Positions 1-7,045 of a stretch of 22,051 nt of DNA are shown piece after piece. Under the pieces are notes generated by a model. It saw only the letters and a list, made by a program, of their open reading frames with translations. It was not told the origin of the DNA and did not search any database. The translations under genes were made by a program, and so were the position numbers. Source of the stretch: Ruminococcaceae bacterium UBA6413 (GTDB lineage: Bacteria; Bacillota; Clostridia; Oscillospirales; Ruminococcaceae). The DNA is taken from positions 1 to 22,051 of the forward strand of contig DJPL01000048.1 of the NCBI GenBank assembly GCA_002437415.1, written 5' to 3'. Position 1 is the first letter of the stretch. Every line of letters begins with the position of its first letter.

Positions 1-592
1 CTCAAGAGGAATAACTGATTTGGGAGAAAACCTAAGGGGAGAGGGGAAAGCGCCTTTGGAGCGCCTTCCTCTCTTCCCTTGGGTTGTCTCCCTCACACAT
101 AGCAGCAACGTTATTAAATGGAATAGCGAACCCGAGAAGTGCTGTCCGACGAATAGAACTATCGGGAGCTTGGCAACATAGAAAACAGAAGTATCACAAG
201 GGAGTTTCCTTGTGTAAACTGAGCTTTGGTTGATTAAGTCAAGTTCAGTCAATTCTTGAGGGATTGTCAGCGGAGGTGATGGTGGAAGCGGAAAGTTCGA
301 TGCAGGAGATCCCTCAGTCTTGACGGCAGATAGGATTTGTATAATTTAAACGGTGTAAGTGTCGTTGAATATACTTGCATTTGAAATAAGCAAGCCTTGC
401 CGCAAGACAGCTCCCTTTGGCAAGGGAGCCAGGAATTAGTGCGTGGAAGAGCGTTCATAAGCCAAGAAGAAGGGATAGTACGAGATTGGCAACATAAAAA
501 ATACCCAAACGACCGGTAAACTCTCCAATGTAAATGGAAATTAAGCTGTGTGTAAATTCGATTTTAAACCTGCGGTTTAAAATTGTTTTTCT
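1..592 (+). ncRNA. Large structured non-coding RNA (candidate, 5' end may lie outside the window)
   Basis: No credible ORF is present. The + strand folds into a series of long helices: an extended hairpin 22-92 (GGGAGA at 22-27 with TCTCCC at 87-92, plus a continuing stem); 131-135 with 162-166; 195-201 with 208-214; 218-226 with 241-249 (9 pairs, one G-U); 256-264 with 309-317; 317-328 with 398-408 (11 pairs around one bulge); and a perfect 7-bp hairpin 411-417 with 422-428. The transcript ends at a textbook terminator (561-593). Length, absence of protein coding and multi-helix architecture resemble large bacterial ncRNA classes such as ROOL (about 580 nt, described mainly from rumen/gut Firmicutes). 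That family assignment is only a guess, because I cannot run a covariance search. It shows none of the landmarks I know for tmRNA, RNase P RNA or group I/II introns. The promoter is not visible. Confidence 0.6.
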
Positions 593-593
593 T
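561..593 (+). terminator. Intrinsic terminator of the large ncRNA
   Basis: Perfect 10-bp stem (ATTTTAAACC at 561-570 with GGTTTAAAAT at 574-583) closed by a 3-nt loop and followed by TGTTTTTCTT. No gene lies upstream on the + strand within the window, so this supports a + strand non-coding transcript ending here. The A-rich 5' arm is weaker as a reverse terminator. Confidence 0.8.
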
Positions 594-629
594 CTTATAA
601 ACACCCGTACAAGCCCATTTTAAGCCGAG

Positions 630-1056
630 TTATTCACATATTCAACGGAGTTTTCAACGAAAACAGGCATATTTGCACCGTTATAAGGTGGAAAACAGGC
701 AGTTTTCAACATTTTCAACCGCTCCACCTGTTGAAAAGCGGGCATTTCGGTGCATTATACGCTACGTTATCAACATGGTTGTCTTGTGTAACCGTTACAA
801 TATACTGTATGACAATATGATTTTTGCAAGATAAAAATTATTCTCGTTTATTTTCCTTAATATGCCATCATATAACATTATTTGTAAAACTGATTTTTCA
901 ATTTCAACCACCTACCTTAAAATGTTCGAAATTCGTTTTTATCGGAAGTTTTAACAGTTTCAACGGGATTTTCCACCGATTTTGACGCAATTTCACTCGG
1001 ACGAGTTGAAAACAAGGCAGTTTTCCACACTTTTCTGTTGAAAACTAATATCCACA
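630..1056. other. Cluster of DnaA-box-like 9-mers in an AT-rich non-coding region
   Basis: Sequences close to the DnaA box TTATNCACA recur on both strands. TTATTCACA (630-638) fits the relaxed consensus exactly and TTTTCCACA (1021-1029) fits TTWTNCACA. Near matches include TATTCAACG (about 639), TTTTCAACG (651), TTTTCAACA (about 704), TTTTCAACC (about 713), TTTTCAACA reverse (about 729-737), TTATCAACA (767-775), TTTTCCACC (969-977), reverse TTTTCAACT (about 1004-1012), reverse TTTTCAACA (about 1036-1044) and ATATCCACA (1048-1056). A very AT-rich stretch (about 785-960) sits between the two groups, as a DNA-unwinding element would. No dnaA or dnaN is in the window, so this could be an origin, a DnaA-titrating or regulatory cluster, or a species-specific repeat. 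The 600-1110 stretch shows nothing else I can name. Confidence 0.45.
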
Positions 1057-1065
1057 GCGTATAAT
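1038..1065 (+). promoter_or_regulatory. Candidate sigma-A promoter of the small membrane protein gene
   Basis: TTGAAA (1038-1043), a 16-nt spacer and TATAAT (1060-1065). A second TATAAT at 1081-1086 lacks a good -35. The -35 overlaps a reverse DnaA-box-like motif and the spacer holds ATATCCACA, so a protein bound there would be expected to block transcription. Confidence 0.5.
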
Positions 1066-1129
1066 TATACATAATTTTCCTATAATACACTTTGTAATCT
1101 GCAAAAGTTGAAAAAAAGGAGTGTGTAAA

Positions 1130-1396
1130 TTGGTAAAAGCGGTGAACAAGCTGGTACTCGAGATAAATAACACAGAGAACGAATATTTTGAGAAGGCGAT
1201 TTTCTACGTCCGCCCCGAAATGTCATGCAACAGTAAGCTCGGAAATCAGGCGCAGATATATCTTAACGGTATCAGCCTTGAAACGCCGAAAAAGCACCGA
1301 CACAGAAATAAGCTGCCTTTTATAATAGGTGCGGTTATAGGTACGGTCGGTGCGGGGATAGTGTCGGCGGTGCTTTTGCTGACCGGGATAATTTAA
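1130..1396 (+). CDS. Small tail-anchored membrane protein, unknown function
   Basis: I do not recognise this family. The 88-residue protein has a soluble N-terminal part (MVKAVNKLVLEINNTENEYF and on) that looks like one or two beta-strands with a helix, then a basic patch KKHRHRNK. It ends with one hydrophobic segment of about 23 residues, starting at LPFIIGAVIG and closing the chain. This predicts a C-terminal anchor with the N-terminal domain in the cytoplasm. I chose the TTG at 1130 because AGGAG (1117-1121) lies 8 nt before it; the in-frame GTG at 1121 overlaps that ribosome site and is unlikely. It lies just after the DnaA-box-like cluster and 180 nt before pyk, from which it is separated by a promoter, so it is probably monocistronic. 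Coding is supported by the ribosome site and a coherent membrane-protein pattern, but not by homology. Confidence 0.7.
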   Translation: MVKAVNKLVLEINNTENEYFEKAIFYVRPEMSCNSKLGNQAQIYLNGISLETPKKHRHRNKLPFIIGAVIGTVGAGIVSAVLLLTGII

Positions 1397-1452
1397 TTGG
1401 GGGACTTTTTGTAAAGAATCAGTAAAAAATATCGCTGTATGCTCTTTTTCTG

Positions 1453-1481
1453 TTGCTATTACAGCCAAAAAATGTTATACT
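1453..1481 (+). promoter_or_regulatory. Sigma-A promoter for pyk
   Basis: TTGCTA (1453-1458), a 17-nt spacer and TATACT (1476-1481). The predicted start near 1488 gives a leader of about 90 nt that includes a short GCCGG/CCGGC hairpin near 1538-1551. Confidence 0.6.
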
Positions 1482-1578
1482 TATTATGACCGTTCTGAAA
1501 TAATAAGACGACAGTCGGACGGTATATATATTAAGTATAGCCGGCAAAGCCGGATCTCGCTGTGAAGAAAGGATTTTT

Positions 1579-3339
1579 ATGAAAAAGACAAAGATAGTAT
1601 GTACCTTAGGTCCTGCGACAGATGACGACAACGTACTGCGTGAGCTTATAAAGAGCGGTATGGACTGTGCACGTTTCAACTTCTCGCACGGTACTCATGA
1701 CGATCATAAGAAGCGCTATGAGCAGGTTGAAAGAATAAGAAATGAGCTCAAGCTTCCTATCCCCACCATTCTTGATACGAAAGGTCCGGAGGTAAGAATA
1801 AAGAGCTTTAAGGACGATAAGCCTGTTGAGCTTAAGGCGGGCAGTGAGTATACACTCACGACAGAGGACGTTGTAGGTGACGAAAAGAGAGCCGCTATCA
1901 ATTATCCCAACCTTGCAAGCGATATTGAAACGGGTGTAACAATACTTATAGATGACGGACTTCTTGAGCTTAAGGTCACAGAGATCGACCGCAAGGAAAG
2001 CGGCGATGATATCCGTTGTAAGGTTATCCACGGCGGTACACTGAAACCTAACAAGAGCTGTAACTTCCCCGGCATACATCTTTCTATGCCGTACCTCAGC
2101 GAGCGCGACAAGAGCGATCTGCTGTTCGGTATAAAGACAGGCTTTGACATAGTAGCCGCAAGCTTTGTAACGCGCGACGAGGATATTATCCAGATAAGAA
2201 AGCTGCTTGACGAGAACGGCGGCAAGGATATAAGCATAATTGCGAAGATCGAGAACCAGGACGGCGTTGACAATATTGATGATATTCTGCGTGTTGCCGA
2301 CGGCATAATGGTTGCAAGAGGCGATATGGGTGTTGAGATCCCGTTCGTTGAGATACCGAGAATACAGAAGGAGCTTATCCACAAGGGCTACAACGCGGGC
2401 AAGCAGGTAATAACCGCAACGCAGATGCTCGACTCCATGATAAAAAATCCCCGCCCGACAAGAGCGGAAACGACAGACGTAGCAAACGCCATATATGACG
2501 GCACAAGTGCGATAATGCTTTCGGGTGAAACCGCCGCAGGCGCATATCCTATTGACTCTGTAAAGACTATGAAGGCTATCGCGGTAAAAACCGAGCAGGA
2601 TATAGATTACCGCAAGCGCTTCTTCACAAGAGAAAGCGAGGGCGTGCCGAACGTAACAAACGCAATAGCGCACGCAACGGTTACGACATCGATAGACCTC
2701 GGTGCTACCGCTATACTTACAGTAACAAAGGGAGGACGTACAGCAAGGACTTTATCAAAGTTCCGTCCTACCTGCCCTATAATCGCGGCTACCACAAGTG
2801 AGAGGGCACAGCGCCAGCTTAATCTTTCGTGGGGTGTTATCCCGATAAAGTCCGAGGAGATGAGCGACAGTGATTCGCTGTTTGATCATGCGGTCACAAG
2901 AGCTATGGAAGAGGGACTTCTAAAGGACGGCGATCTTATAGTAATTACTGCGGGACTTCCGCTCGGCGTATCCGGTACTACAAATATGATGAAGGTCCAT
3001 ATTGTGGGTGATGTTCTGCTTAAGGGTAAGGGTGCGACTGCAAAATCGGTGACTGCGCCTGTATGCGTATGCAAGAATGAAGAGGACGCTATAAAGCTCT
3101 GCCATTCGGGCGATATACTGGTTATCCCGAAGACAAGCAACAATATAATGGCTGTACTGAAGAGTGCGGCAGGTATTGTAGTTGAGGACAACAACCCCGA
3201 CTGTCATGCGGCTGTTGTAGGTCAGGCACTTGATATACCGGTAATTTACGGTGCGGAGAACGCTTCAAATATTTTAAAGAGCGGTGTAACGGTTACGTTA
3301 GACGCGGAAAAGGGTCTTATCTGCTCTTCTAACAACTAG
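1579..3339 (+). CDS. pyk: Pyruvate kinase with C-terminal PEP-utiliser-like domain
   Basis: Catalyses phosphoenolpyruvate + ADP to pyruvate + ATP, the last step of glycolysis, in the cytoplasm. The N-terminal TIM-barrel part starts KTKIVCTLGPAT. The B domain lies at about residues 70-170. The catalytic KIEN (K223, E225), the metal/ADP-binding ARGDMG (246-251) and the family signature TQMLDSMIKNPRPTRAE (281-297) are all intact. The 586-residue length, against about 470 for the short type, comes from an additional C-terminal swivelling domain (about 480-586) resembling the phosphohistidine domain of PEP-utilising enzymes. That domain has CHAAVVG where many relatives have SHAAVVG. This long form is typical of Bacilli and Clostridia. 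The ATG at 1579 follows AAAGGA (1568-1573). It is transcribed alone from the promoter at 1453-1481 and ends before the terminator at 3523-3565. Confidence 0.97.
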   Translation: MKKTKIVCTLGPATDDDNVLRELIKSGMDCARFNFSHGTHDDHKKRYEQVERIRNELKLPIPTILDTKGPEVRIKSFKDDKPVELKAGSEYTLTTEDVVGDEKRAAINYPNLASDIETGVTILIDDGLLELKVTEIDRKESGDDIRCKVIHGGTLKPNKSCNFPGIHLSMPYLSERDKSDLLFGIKTGFDIVAASFVTRDEDIIQIRKLLDENGGKDISIIAKIENQDGVDNIDDILRVADGIMVARGDMGVEIPFVEIPRIQKELIHKGYNAGKQVITATQMLDSMIKNPRPTRAETTDVANAIYDGTSAIMLSGETAAGAYPIDSVKTMKAIAVKTEQDIDYRKRFFTRESEGVPNVTNAIAHATVTTSIDLGATAILTVTKGGRTARTLSKFRPTCPIIAATTSERAQRQLNLSWGVIPIKSEEMSDSDSLFDHAVTRAMEEGLLKDGDLIVITAGLPLGVSGTTNMMKVHIVGDVLLKGKGATAKSVTAPVCVCKNEEDAIKLCHSGDILVIPKTSNNIMAVLKSAAGIVVEDNNPDCHAAVVGQALDIPVIYGAENASNILKSGVTVTLDAEKGLICSSNN

Positions 3340-3340
3340 T

Positions 3341-3415
3341 GGCGGCGGGTCGCCGCTGACAATTCGCCGTTCTGACTGTTGCCGATAGGCGACAGTTGCG
3401 TTACCGGCGGGCGGC
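3341..3415 (+). repeat. GC-rich modular hairpin repeat, copy after pyk
   Basis: Begins one base after the pyk stop. It has a perfect 6-bp hairpin (GCGGCG-GGT-CGCCGC, 3342-3356), then TGACAATTCGCCGTTCTGA, a second hairpin (TGTTGCC/GGCGACA, about 3377-3394) and the tail TTGCGTTACCGGCGGGCGGC. The same hairpin-linker-tail plan recurs at 21878-22051 after accA, so it is a dispersed family placed at 3' ends of genes. Confidence 0.75.
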
Positions 3416-3453
3416 AATGTGCTACAGCATATTCAGATATAAATAAGAGGATA

Positions 3454-3512
3454 CTGCAAATGAGGTAGGCTTAACAGTCTTTGATAAAATATTTTCATTT
3501 GCAGATTGTTAA
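3454..3512 (+). other. Two interleaved inverted repeats (possible pseudoknot)
   Basis: CTGCAAATGA (3454-3463) pairs perfectly with TCATTTGCAG (3495-3504). TTAACAGTCT (3471-3480) pairs with AGATTGTTAA (3503-3512) through nine Watson-Crick pairs and one G-U. The order A-B-A'-B' gives an H-type pseudoknot topology, located between the pyk stop and the terminator. A function is not evident. Confidence 0.4.
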
Positions 3513-3522
3513 ACACAGTTGC

Positions 3523-3565
3523 AAAAAACACGCATATCACTTTTAGAGTGGTGTGCGTGTTTTTA
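3523..3565. terminator. Bidirectional intrinsic terminator between pyk and the restriction-modification genes
   Basis: A-tract, then ACACGCATATCAC paired over 13 positions (two G-U pairs included) with GTGGTGTGCGTGT, loop TTTTAGA, then TTTTTAT. The A-tract on the left and the T-tract on the right let it serve pyk (+) and the methyltransferase (-). Confidence 0.85.
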
Positions 3566-3676
3566 TAAGTATGCGAGGTTATCTGATGTGACAAACCCTG
3601 TTTTTCAATATTCATCGGTCAAGAAAACTTTGTTTTATGCGGTTTTCAAGATTCAAAACCAACAAGGCACTATACA

Positions 3677-4651
3677 TTAACTCGTTATTTTTATACTTTT
3701 CGCAACATGATATGCAAGCATAACCGGAACGGCATTTCCAACCATTTTATATCCATCGGCAATATCAGTATAATAAAATATAAAATCATCGGGAAAAGTT
3801 TGTATTCTTGCACATTCTCGAACAGATAAGCGACGATATAAGCTTTCCATACCCGGTACAAATATTCTTTTGTTCTTTTCTACAAATATCATTTTTGGTG
3901 CTTGTGGGTGAATGGGAGCGTGTCGACCTCCGGCTTGAATTGTAAATGATTGCTCGTCCCAACCGCGAACCCTGTTTCTTGACATATAAATTGTCGAAAA
4001 GCCGCCATTCATATACTCGTGATTTGGAATTATACATTTATTTCCGTTTGTCTTGTTTTTATCCTGTGCTTTAATTGCGGTATCTTTTAAGTCCCATATT
4101 GAGTCCTTTAATGTGATTTTGTAATTCAGCGGTTCAGGGAATTTATAATTTACATTTAAATCTTTTCTGAATCCAATATAAAAAACTCTTTTTCTATCCT
4201 GTGGTACATCATAATTTGCAGCGTTTACCAAATTGATAGAGATACTATATCCTGCTTCTTCAAAATGAGCCAATATATTCTTTACTGCTTCCTTATGCAA
4301 ATCCGCAAGCATACCTGAAACGTTTTCAGCCACAAAAAATTTTGGATGTTTATCGTTAAGTATTCGGATGAACTCATAAAATAATTTTCCACGACTGTCA
4401 TCAATTCCTCGACCTGCGCCGGCTTCACTCCAACTCTGACAAGGAGGTCCGCCGATAATGCCGTCACAATCCGGAATGTCACTTGACGGAATGTTTCTTA
4501 TATCTCTTTTATCAAGGGGGGTGCTGTGATTTTTTTCATATGTTTTCCAGATTGTTTTGTCATATTCATTTGCCCACAATATATTAAAACCCGCTTTTTG
4601 AAATCCTAAATCCAACCCGCCTGCACCGGAAAATAAACTTATAATATTCAT
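3677..4651 (-). CDS. DNA (cytosine-5)-methyltransferase, M.HaeIII/M.NgoPII type, predicted target GGCC
   Basis: Transfers methyl from S-adenosylmethionine to C5 of cytosine and protects host DNA from the partner nuclease. At 324 residues it is the length of M.HaeIII. The conserved motifs appear in order: motif I FSGAGGLDLGFQKAGF (7-22), motif IV GGPPCQSWS with the catalytic Cys, ENV, and QDRKRVFYIGFRK. A target-recognition region follows, containing NHEYMNGG..STIYMSRNRVR and AGGRHAPIHPQAPKM. It ends with RRLSVRECARIQTFPDDF and motif X GNAVPV. From memory, both the core and the recognition region resemble M.HaeIII and M.NgoPII, which methylate GGCC, so that specificity is a good inference. The gene starts 10 nt after the nuclease stop, in the same operon. 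Codons are markedly AT-richer than those of flanking housekeeping genes, suggesting horizontal acquisition. Confidence 0.95.
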   Translation of the reverse strand: MNIISLFSGAGGLDLGFQKAGFNILWANEYDKTIWKTYEKNHSTPLDKRDIRNIPSSDIPDCDGIIGGPPCQSWSEAGAGRGIDDSRGKLFYEFIRILNDKHPKFFVAENVSGMLADLHKEAVKNILAHFEEAGYSISINLVNAANYDVPQDRKRVFYIGFRKDLNVNYKFPEPLNYKITLKDSIWDLKDTAIKAQDKNKTNGNKCIIPNHEYMNGGFSTIYMSRNRVRGWDEQSFTIQAGGRHAPIHPQAPKMIFVEKNKRIFVPGMESLYRRLSVRECARIQTFPDDFIFYYTDIADGYKMVGNAVPVMLAYHVAKSIKITS

Positions 4652-4661
4652 TGAAATTCTC

Positions 4662-5507
4662 CTATACAGTAAATGTGATCAATTTTGCACTTTTAAGTTG
4701 CGCCGGATTGTTTGGGTTCTTAATTTTTGCATTTTTGAAATGCAAGTTCTTAATACTATCACATAATTGCTCTAATTCATTATGATTATCAAATGAATAA
4801 TATTTTTCCTCGTTTATGAGAGCCATGAAATTGAATTTCTTTGAAAAGTCACGTTTATAAATATAGTTGAAAACGCTAAATGGGTTTTCAATGCCCCACA
4901 TACCACGGACGCGCAAATATGTAATTCCTAATGGGTCAACTCTGTTTACTCTGCCTAATTCTTTTGTTTCAGAGAACTCCACACCTGATATACTTTCTAC
5001 TCCGTTTTTGATAACGCTTTTTATTTGTTCATAAACAGATTTTTCGGCACAGTAATCATCGCCATATACTAAAGCCAAAGATTTAAGATTATTGGTATCA
5101 ACTACGCCGACAGCATAAATCATATCTTTAACATTCCAGTCTTCGCAAGTTTTGCAGGCTTTTTTAATCATTGGACTGTCACAATAAAGCTTAGCTTTTG
5201 GGTAACTACTGTTGAGTGCTAAAGATGCATCGTTTGACTCTATTTTTTTTACTTCGATAGCATCACCGCCCCGTAACATAGAATCTGGTGGATTGTTTTG
5301 GTTTCCTAAATAGCTGAATACCTCTGACAGCTTTTGATTTCTTGTGTTTTCATCTTTTTCGTTTACTGTTCCGGCAAAAATGTCTTTAATATATTCCTCT
5401 AATGCCTCGCCCATATTGTTCGCTCTGTTATGACTTTCTGAATATGCTTTTAATTCGAACTTAGGATTTGTGACAAGCTGCATTATTGCGTTAATTATAT
5501 TTGCCAC
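4662..5507 (-). CDS. Type II restriction endonuclease, NgoPII-like, predicted GGCC cutter
   Basis: Cleaves unmethylated DNA at the methyltransferase's target site. The 281-residue length is close to that of R.NgoPII (about 280). Features recalled from that family include an N-terminal NRANNMGEALEEYIKDIFAGT, then LSEVFSYLGNQNNPPDSMLRGGDAIEVKK. This holds a PD-(D/E)XK-type active site (P74-D75, then E85-V-K87). ETKELGRVNRVDPLGITYLRVRGMW lies toward the C-terminus. The start is GTG at 5507, supported by AGGAG 9 nt upstream; no ATG has a ribosome site. The nuclease gene precedes the methyltransferase gene, and I see no controller (C) protein gene, so expression order must be handled some other way. 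AT-rich like its partner. Family assignment is from motif recall, not from a search. Confidence 0.9.
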   Translation of the reverse strand: MANIINAIMQLVTNPKFELKAYSESHNRANNMGEALEEYIKDIFAGTVNEKDENTRNQKLSEVFSYLGNQNNPPDSMLRGGDAIEVKKIESNDASLALNSSYPKAKLYCDSPMIKKACKTCEDWNVKDMIYAVGVVDTNNLKSLALVYGDDYCAEKSVYEQIKSVIKNGVESISGVEFSETKELGRVNRVDPLGITYLRVRGMWGIENPFSVFNYIYKRDFSKKFNFMALINEEKYYSFDNHNELEQLCDSIKNLHFKNAKIKNPNNPAQLKSAKLITFTV

Positions 5508-5566
5508 CGTTTATCACTCCTCATTTATATATTTTTGCTTTTATTTTTTGTCTTACGCCCTGTCCA

Positions 5567-5601
5567 AAAATAGGCGGAATTATTCGGATTCCGCCTATTT
5601 T
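5567..5601 (-). terminator. Intrinsic terminator of the fabD-degV operon
   Basis: Perfect 14-bp stem (AAAATAGGCGGAAT with ATTCCGCCTATTTT) and a 7-nt loop, followed on the - strand by a T-run. It lies 23 nt after the degV stop. The structure is nearly symmetric, so it may also stop rightward transcription. Confidence 0.85.
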
Positions 5602-5624
5602 AATTTTGCTACTTTTCTATCCTG

Positions 5625-6494
5625 TTATCTTCTCGCGTTACCTCTTATAATAACACCTATTATATAAGGACCTGTGTTGCTGGCGACAGCCGCGCCGGCT
5701 ATGCTCTGCATCTCGGGGGGTCTGCCGACCTTTGCGCTGTACTGTTTTATAAATTCGTCCTCAAGGCTTGTTACGCTTGTGCGCAGTATCTCCCACGGTG
5801 TTTCGGGGATCGCTCTGCCTGCAATATACTGAACGGCATCGGCTATGGCGTTCTTTTCGCCGCGGCTCTTCTTTACTACCTCGCTTTCGCCGTCGATAAG
5901 CGATATCAGCGGCTTAAGTCCCATAAGCTCGCCTAAGAAAGCGGCGGCGGCATTTATTCTGCCCGACTTTTTCATATGGCGGAGATTAAAGCCTATGATA
6001 TAAATTTCGCAGTTGTTGAACATATCGGTAAGATATGCGACTACATTATCGACACTCTGACCGGCTAAAAGCTTCTTTGCGGACTCTACGACAGGGTAAC
6101 CGTAGCCGAGGGAGTAGCAATGGCTGTCGATTATCTCTATGCGCATTTTCGCCATTTCGGGGTGCTCTTCAAGCAGGTTTTTCTTTGCAAGAAGTGCGTT
6201 CTCGTATGTCTTTGAACCTGTCGAGTTTATAAGTACTACGATAAGAGCGTCATAGCCCTCGTTGAAATAATGCTCGAACTTCTCCTCAAAGCGCATTGAG
6301 GTTATCTGTGCGGTCTTGGGGAGATATTCGGACTTGTCTATCATATCGAGAAATTCGGGAGCGGTAAAGTCTACACGCTCTCTAAGGCTCTCGTTGCCGA
6401 GGGTTATCTCAAACGGCATTACATCAATGTCGTACAGCTTTTCGTCCTCGAGGGTGATGTCGCTTGCACTGTCGGTGATAAGTTTTACTTTCAT
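5625..6494 (-). CDS. DegV family fatty-acid-binding protein
   Basis: DegV/FakB proteins bind a fatty acid. In several Firmicutes, FakB homologues present it to the kinase FakA for phosphorylation and entry into phospholipid synthesis. The 289-residue protein has the usual two-domain layout. It opens MKVKLITDSASDITLEDEKL, followed by the INSTGSKTYENALLA segment, DSHCYSLGYGYPV and GFNLRHMKKSGRIN. The C-terminal part has LKPLISLIDGESEVV and IAGAAVASNTGPYIIGVIIRG. Whether it is a true FakB or another DegV member cannot be told here, because no fakA is in the window. The ATG at 6494 has AAAGGA about 10 nt upstream. It is the last gene of the nine-gene leftward operon, 37 nt after trmL and directly before the terminator. 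Confidence 0.9.
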   Translation of the reverse strand: MKVKLITDSASDITLEDEKLYDIDVMPFEITLGNESLRERVDFTAPEFLDMIDKSEYLPKTAQITSMRFEEKFEHYFNEGYDALIVVLINSTGSKTYENALLAKKNLLEEHPEMAKMRIEIIDSHCYSLGYGYPVVESAKKLLAGQSVDNVVAYLTDMFNNCEIYIIGFNLRHMKKSGRINAAAAFLGELMGLKPLISLIDGESEVVKKSRGEKNAIADAVQYIAGRAIPETPWEILRTSVTSLEDEFIKQYSAKVGRPPEMQSIAGAAVASNTGPYIIGVIIRGNARR

Positions 6495-6531
6495 CGTTTT
6501 TGTTTCCTTTCGTCTGTCTTTTCATATCGGA

Positions 6532-7038
6532 TCATTCGGCGTTGCTCCAATTAAATCTTGTGAGTGAGCCGTAATTTTGGAGCTCGGGGAAGCTCCACTG
6601 CCGCAGTACCTCGTATGCGCCTATAGCTACGCTGTTTGAGAGGTTGAGGCTTCTCATTTCGTTTGCCATAGGTATGCGCACGCAGTGCTGTTTGTTATGG
6701 AATAACAGCTCCTCGGGCAGTCCCTTGTCTTCTCTGCCGAACACTATATATGTTTTATCCTTATACTGTGCATCGCAGTAGGTATTTGTGCCCTTGGTGG
6801 TGAAGTAGAAAAATTCACCGTCTTTATTCTTTTCAAAAAAGTCGTCGAGCCCGTCATAATAGGTTATGTCGAGATAATGCCAATAGTCAAGACCTGCGTG
6901 CTTCAGCTTTTTATCGTCTACGTGAAAGCCCATAGGCTTTACTATATGCAGTCTTGCGCCCGTTACCGCGCAGGTGCGGGCTATGTTGCCCGTGTTCTGC
7001 GGTATCTGCGGCTCAACGAGTACTATATTAAGTTCCAT
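6532..7038 (-). CDS. trmL: tRNA (cytidine/uridine-34 2'-O)-methyltransferase TrmL
   Basis: SPOUT-fold enzyme that 2'-O-methylates the wobble nucleotide of certain leucine tRNAs, using S-adenosylmethionine. The 168-residue length fits the family. Landmarks are NIVLVEPQIPQNTGNIARTCA near the N-terminus, VFGREDKGLPEELL, and the knot-forming IPMANEMRSLNLSNSVAIGAYEVLRQ close to the C-terminus. Its ribosome site (AAGGA) is inside the end of the preceding transglutaminase gene, only 7 nt away, which suggests coupled translation. Older names are YibK and CspR. Confidence 0.95.
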   Translation of the reverse strand: MELNIVLVEPQIPQNTGNIARTCAVTGARLHIVKPMGFHVDDKKLKHAGLDYWHYLDITYYDGLDDFFEKNKDGEFFYFTTKGTNTYCDAQYKDKTYIVFGREDKGLPEELLFHNKQHCVRIPMANEMRSLNLSNSVAIGAYEVLRQWSFPELQNYGSLTRFNWSNAE

Positions 7039-7045
7039 TAAAAAA

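Noticed and set aside
267..458. A 63-codon open frame on the - strand in the 5' non-coding region
   Set aside because: No ribosome site, low-complexity composition, and it overlaps helices of the + strand RNA that explain the sequence better.
1..592. tmRNA, RNase P RNA or group I/II intron
   Set aside because: None of the conserved landmarks is present: no tag reading frame or tRNA-like ends, no RNase P core motifs, no domain V or intron-encoded protein.
1606..2673. A 355-codon open frame on the - strand inside pyk
   Set aside because: It is antisense to a fully conserved pyruvate kinase, lacks a ribosome site and known motifs, and is rich in Cys and Tyr as expected of a shadow frame created by the codon bias of the real gene.
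3566..3676. Transposon or integrase scar next to the restriction-modification genes
   Set aside because: I could not find matching direct or inverted repeats at the two borders (3566-3676 and 5508-5566), nor a recombinase gene.
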